Source of the DNA: Olsenella uli DSM 7084
Lineage (GTDB): Bacteria > Actinomycetota > Coriobacteriia > Coriobacteriales > Atopobiaceae
NCBI RefSeq assembly: GCF_000143845.1
Contig: NC_014363.1
Location: 1,535,186 to 1,599,185, forward strand
Direction of reading: 5' to 3'
Length of the DNA: 64,000 bases
The notes beneath the pieces are model-generated. The model did not search any database, had not been told where the DNA came from, and worked only from the letters and a program-made list of their open reading frames with translations. Position numbers and translations under genes: made by a program. Below are positions 61,726 through 64,000 of the stretch, in pieces (position 1 is the first letter of the stretch; every line of letters begins with the position of its first letter).

Positions 61726-63082
61726 CGCGATGCCTCCTTCTGACGATGTCACGCGCGGCCAGGCGCGCGAAGACCAGGCTCTCGAGCAGGGAGTTGCTGG
61801 CCAGACGGTTCCTTCCGTGCACGCCGTTGCAGCTGGTCTCGCCTGCGGCGTAGAGGTGGTCCATGGTGGTCCGTGAGTCCTGGTCCACGCGGATTCCTCC
61901 CATGAGGTAGTGCTGGGCGGGCACCACGGGGATCGGCTCGCGGCAGATGTCGTAGCCCTCCCGCAGGCAGTGCTCGTAGATGTTCCCAAAGTGGGTCTTG
62001 ATCTCCTGCTCTGGCACAGCCGAGAAGGACAGACGCACGTACTTGCTGCCCTCCCTCGCCATCTGCCGCTGGATGGCCGCCGAGACCACGTCGCGTGGCT
62101 GGAGCTCGTCCGTGAATCGCCGACCGTCCGCCCCCAAAAGGACCGCCCCCTCTCCGCGACAGGACTCCGAGATCAGAAACGCACGGCCGGGACGTGTGCT
62201 GTAGAGCGTGGTGGGATGGATCTGCACGTAGTCCATGTGCTCCAGCTCCACGCCGTGCGCCGCCGCCACGCGACAGCCATCGCCCGTGAGGCTGCGGAAG
62301 TTGGTGGAGTGCTCGTACAGGCCGCCGACGCCGCCCGTTGCCAGGACGGTGTCATGCGCATGGACCTCAACGCGGGAGGCCGCGCCCCTCTCGGACGCAG
62401 CCTCCTCGGATGCGCCCTTCCCGGCAGCGTCCCGCTCGACCACGACACCCGCACAGGCGTCACCCCCCACCAACAGGTCAACCAGGGGACTTCCCTCCCA
62501 AATGGCCACGTTTCCCAGCTGGCGGACCTGTTCCAGGAGCCGGGTCGTGATCTCGCGGCCAGTCACGTCCGCATGGTGCAGGATGCGCTTGCGGCTGTGA
62601 GCCCCCTCGCGGGTGTAGTCCAGCGCACCCGTCTCGTCACGGTCAAAGCGGACGCCCAGGCGCATGAGGTCGCCGATGACGTCGCGACTGGACCAGATCA
62701 TTGCGTCCACGGACTCCACGCGGTTCTCGCCATGCCCCGCCCGCAGGGTGTCGTCGAACCAGGGGCCGTAGTCGTCATGGTCGCGCATCACGCAGATGCC
62801 GCCTTGGGCGAGCATGGAGTCGCAGCTGGCTACATCCTCCTTGCAGAGCATGAGGACCCTGAGCGAGCGTGGGAGGTTCAGGGCCGCGTACAGCCCCGCG
62901 ACACCACAGCCCACGATCACGACGTCGTACGTCAGCCTGTCTCCCACCCGCGCGACTCCCGTCTGCATGGCCGCCGCCTCCGCAGCATCCATCCACATGG
63001 GCACCGTCTGGGCAGCGCCTGCCTCCATGACCGTCATCCGGACAGCGCCCGGTTGCGCAACCCCTGACTGCAGCCTCACCAT
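61706..63082 (-). CDS. nadB: L-aspartate oxidase, short form
   Basis: A 458-residue FAD enzyme that oxidises aspartate to iminoaspartate. An N-terminal tail of about 48 residues precedes the dinucleotide fold VVIVGCGVAGLYAALNL. Other motifs are SMLAQGGICV, REGAHSRKRILHHAD, THF-side LATGGVGGLYEHSTN, VQIHPTTLY, RFTDELQPRDVVS, HYLMGGIRVDQDSRT and GETSCNGVHGRNRLASNSLLE. It ends soon after this, lacking the C-terminal helical domain (about 80-100 residues) of E. coli NadB. This short form is seen in several Firmicutes-type enzymes. The start follows GGGGAGGG, 9 bp after the nadA stop. Confidence 0.94.
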   Translation of the reverse strand: MVRLQSGVAQPGAVRMTVMEAGAAQTVPMWMDAAEAAAMQTGVARVGDRLTYDVVIVGCGVAGLYAALNLPRSLRVLMLCKEDVASCDSMLAQGGICVMRDHDDYGPWFDDTLRAGHGENRVESVDAMIWSSRDVIGDLMRLGVRFDRDETGALDYTREGAHSRKRILHHADVTGREITTRLLEQVRQLGNVAIWEGSPLVDLLVGGDACAGVVVERDAAGKGASEEAASERGAASRVEVHAHDTVLATGGVGGLYEHSTNFRSLTGDGCRVAAAHGVELEHMDYVQIHPTTLYSTRPGRAFLISESCRGEGAVLLGADGRRFTDELQPRDVVSAAIQRQMAREGSKYVRLSFSAVPEQEIKTHFGNIYEHCLREGYDICREPIPVVPAQHYLMGGIRVDQDSRTTMDHLYAAGETSCNGVHGRNRLASNSLLESLVFARLAARDIVRRRHRDGSRYA

Positions 63083-63091
63083 CGCCCTCCC

Positions 63092-64000
63092 CTAGCGTGC
63101 GGCAAGCTCGAGCATGCGCTCGAGGGGTTGGTTTGCACGATCGGCATTCGCGGGCAGGGGCACCTCGCCCAGGCCTTGCTCGAGCGAACGCAGGACCTTG
63201 TCGGGCGTGACCATCGCCATGTTGGGACAGAGGGGTGTGGTCTGGGGGAAGTAGATTCGCTTGTCCTGCCCCTCGGTAAGCCTGCCGATCTGTGCCGCCA
63301 CGCCCACGACAGTCAGCACGATGAACTCATGCCGGTCGCTTTGTGCTATGCGCTCTATGATCTGCTTGGTCGACCCGATGAAGTCCGCCTCGCCCAGGAC
63401 CTCCTCGCTGCATTCGGGATGTGCCAGGACCTCGGCATCGGGATGGGCGACCTCGAGGGCCTCGACCTCTGCGGGGATGATGCGCTGATGGGTGGGGCAC
63501 CAGCCGCGGTTGAGGATGAAGTTCTTCTCGGATAGCTGCTCGGCAACGTAACGGCCCAGGTTCATGTCGGGAATGAAGAGAATGTTGCGCTGGGGCAGCC
63601 CGCGCACGACCTTCACGGCATTCGATGAGGTCACGCACACGTCCGACCATGTCTTTATTTCGGCGGTCGAGTTGATGTAGCACACGACGGCCAGATCGTC
63701 GTAGCGCTTGCGGACGGCATCAACATCGGCCTTGCGGACCATATGCGCCATGGGACAATCCGCGCGCGGTTCGGGGTTGAGCACCATGCGCTCGGGGTTC
63801 AGGAGCTTGACACTCTGCGCCATGAACGAGACACCGGCCAGGACGATGGTCTTGCAGTCCAACGTACGAGCAAGACGTGCCAGGTAGAATGAGTCGCCCA
63901 CATAGTCGGCGAGCGCCTGGGTCTCGGCCGGGACGTAGTAGTGCGCCAGGATCACGGCATCGCGCTCGTGTTTGAGCTCGGCCACCCGCTTGGCAAGGCC
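63092..64000 (-). CDS. nadA: Quinolinate synthase, 5'-truncated by window edge
   Basis: The [4Fe-4S] enzyme that condenses iminoaspartate with dihydroxyacetone phosphate to quinolinate. The frame is open to the window end (GLAKRVAELKHERDAVILAHYY...), so the N-terminus is missing. Seen are ILAHYYVPAETQALADYVGDS, CYINSTAEIKTWSDVCVTSSNAV, FIPDMNLGRYVAEQL, AHPECSEEVLGEADFIGST and the late Cys in PLCPNMAMVT. An in-frame GTG at 63985 is inside the protein and not the start. It is the first visible gene of nadA-nadB-nadC-niaR. Confidence 0.95.
   Translation of the reverse strand, partial: GLAKRVAELKHERDAVILAHYYVPAETQALADYVGDSFYLARLARTLDCKTIVLAGVSFMAQSVKLLNPERMVLNPEPRADCPMAHMVRKADVDAVRKRYDDLAVVCYINSTAEIKTWSDVCVTSSNAVKVVRGLPQRNILFIPDMNLGRYVAEQLSEKNFILNRGWCPTHQRIIPAEVEALEVAHPDAEVLAHPECSEEVLGEADFIGSTKQIIERIAQSDRHEFIVLTVVGVAAQIGRLTEGQDKRIYFPQTTPLCPNMAMVTPDKVLRSLEQGLGEVPLPANADRANQPLERMLELAAR

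Overview
The window is a GC-rich chromosome segment with short intergenic gaps, mostly ATG starts with GGAGG-type ribosome binding sites, and most genes on the minus strand. The gene content (type I glutamine synthetase, a DUF3793-flavodoxin iron cluster, an [FeFe]-hydrogenase-like protein, Gram-positive MacA/MacB exporters, an atypical OmpR-type regulator and a DUF6110/PacL-like small protein) points to an anaerobic member of the Coriobacteriia, probably the Atopobiaceae (Olsenella-like). This is inferred from protein character only; no rRNA marker is present.

Layout. 0-4 kb: end of uracil-DNA glycosylase, then a csoR-copA copper operon whose ATPase ends in a second heavy-metal domain with its own start site. 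4-14 kb: HtrA protease, atypical response regulator, polar amino-acid ABC importer with binding protein and permease fused, glutamine synthetase, and an iron-related trio (FeoB-associated Cys-rich protein, flavodoxin, DUF3793). 13.9-21 kb: MetE-like methyltransferase, a MacB/FtsX-type exporter, and a P1B-type ATPase preceded by a small PacL-like membrane protein. 21-29 kb: AraC regulator, feoA2-feoA-feoB ferrous iron uptake, PEP carboxylase. 29-38 kb: flippase-like protein, glycerate kinase, secreted or anchored EEP phosphohydrolase, glutaredoxin, heterodimeric ABC exporter. 37.9-41.2 kb: an AT-richer island with a membrane-anchored XRE regulator, a secreted two-cysteine peptide and a fused ABC transporter. 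41.7-49 kb: aspS, a macA-macB-type tripartite operon, a HAD phosphatase and a small unknown protein. 49-56 kb: hydrogenase-like protein, RluA, LysR, NhaC, hisS. 56-64 kb: ureidoglycolate dehydrogenase beside a decayed DUF2877 gene, ilvE, and a nadA-nadB-nadC-niaR NAD operon that runs off the window end.

The most unusual structure is not a gene. Three intergenic arrays (30602-30832, 54494-54789, 58697-58989) are built from about twenty 26-nt arms that alternate in orientation and are separated by variable segments of 14-16 nt, mostly exactly 15. They fold into chains of long hairpins and look like an undescribed BIME-like repeat family. Two other palindrome sets (13668-13755 and 41454-41579) are present.

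How genes fit together: iron acquisition (feo genes, Cys-rich protein, flavodoxin, DUF3793) appears at two loci whose promoters share a GGTAACT element; metal homeostasis is served by CsoR/CopA and the PacL-like/ATPase pair; nitrogen assimilation by glutamine synthetase and an amino-acid importer; NAD synthesis from aspartate by nadABC under NiaR; and anaplerosis by PEP carboxylase.
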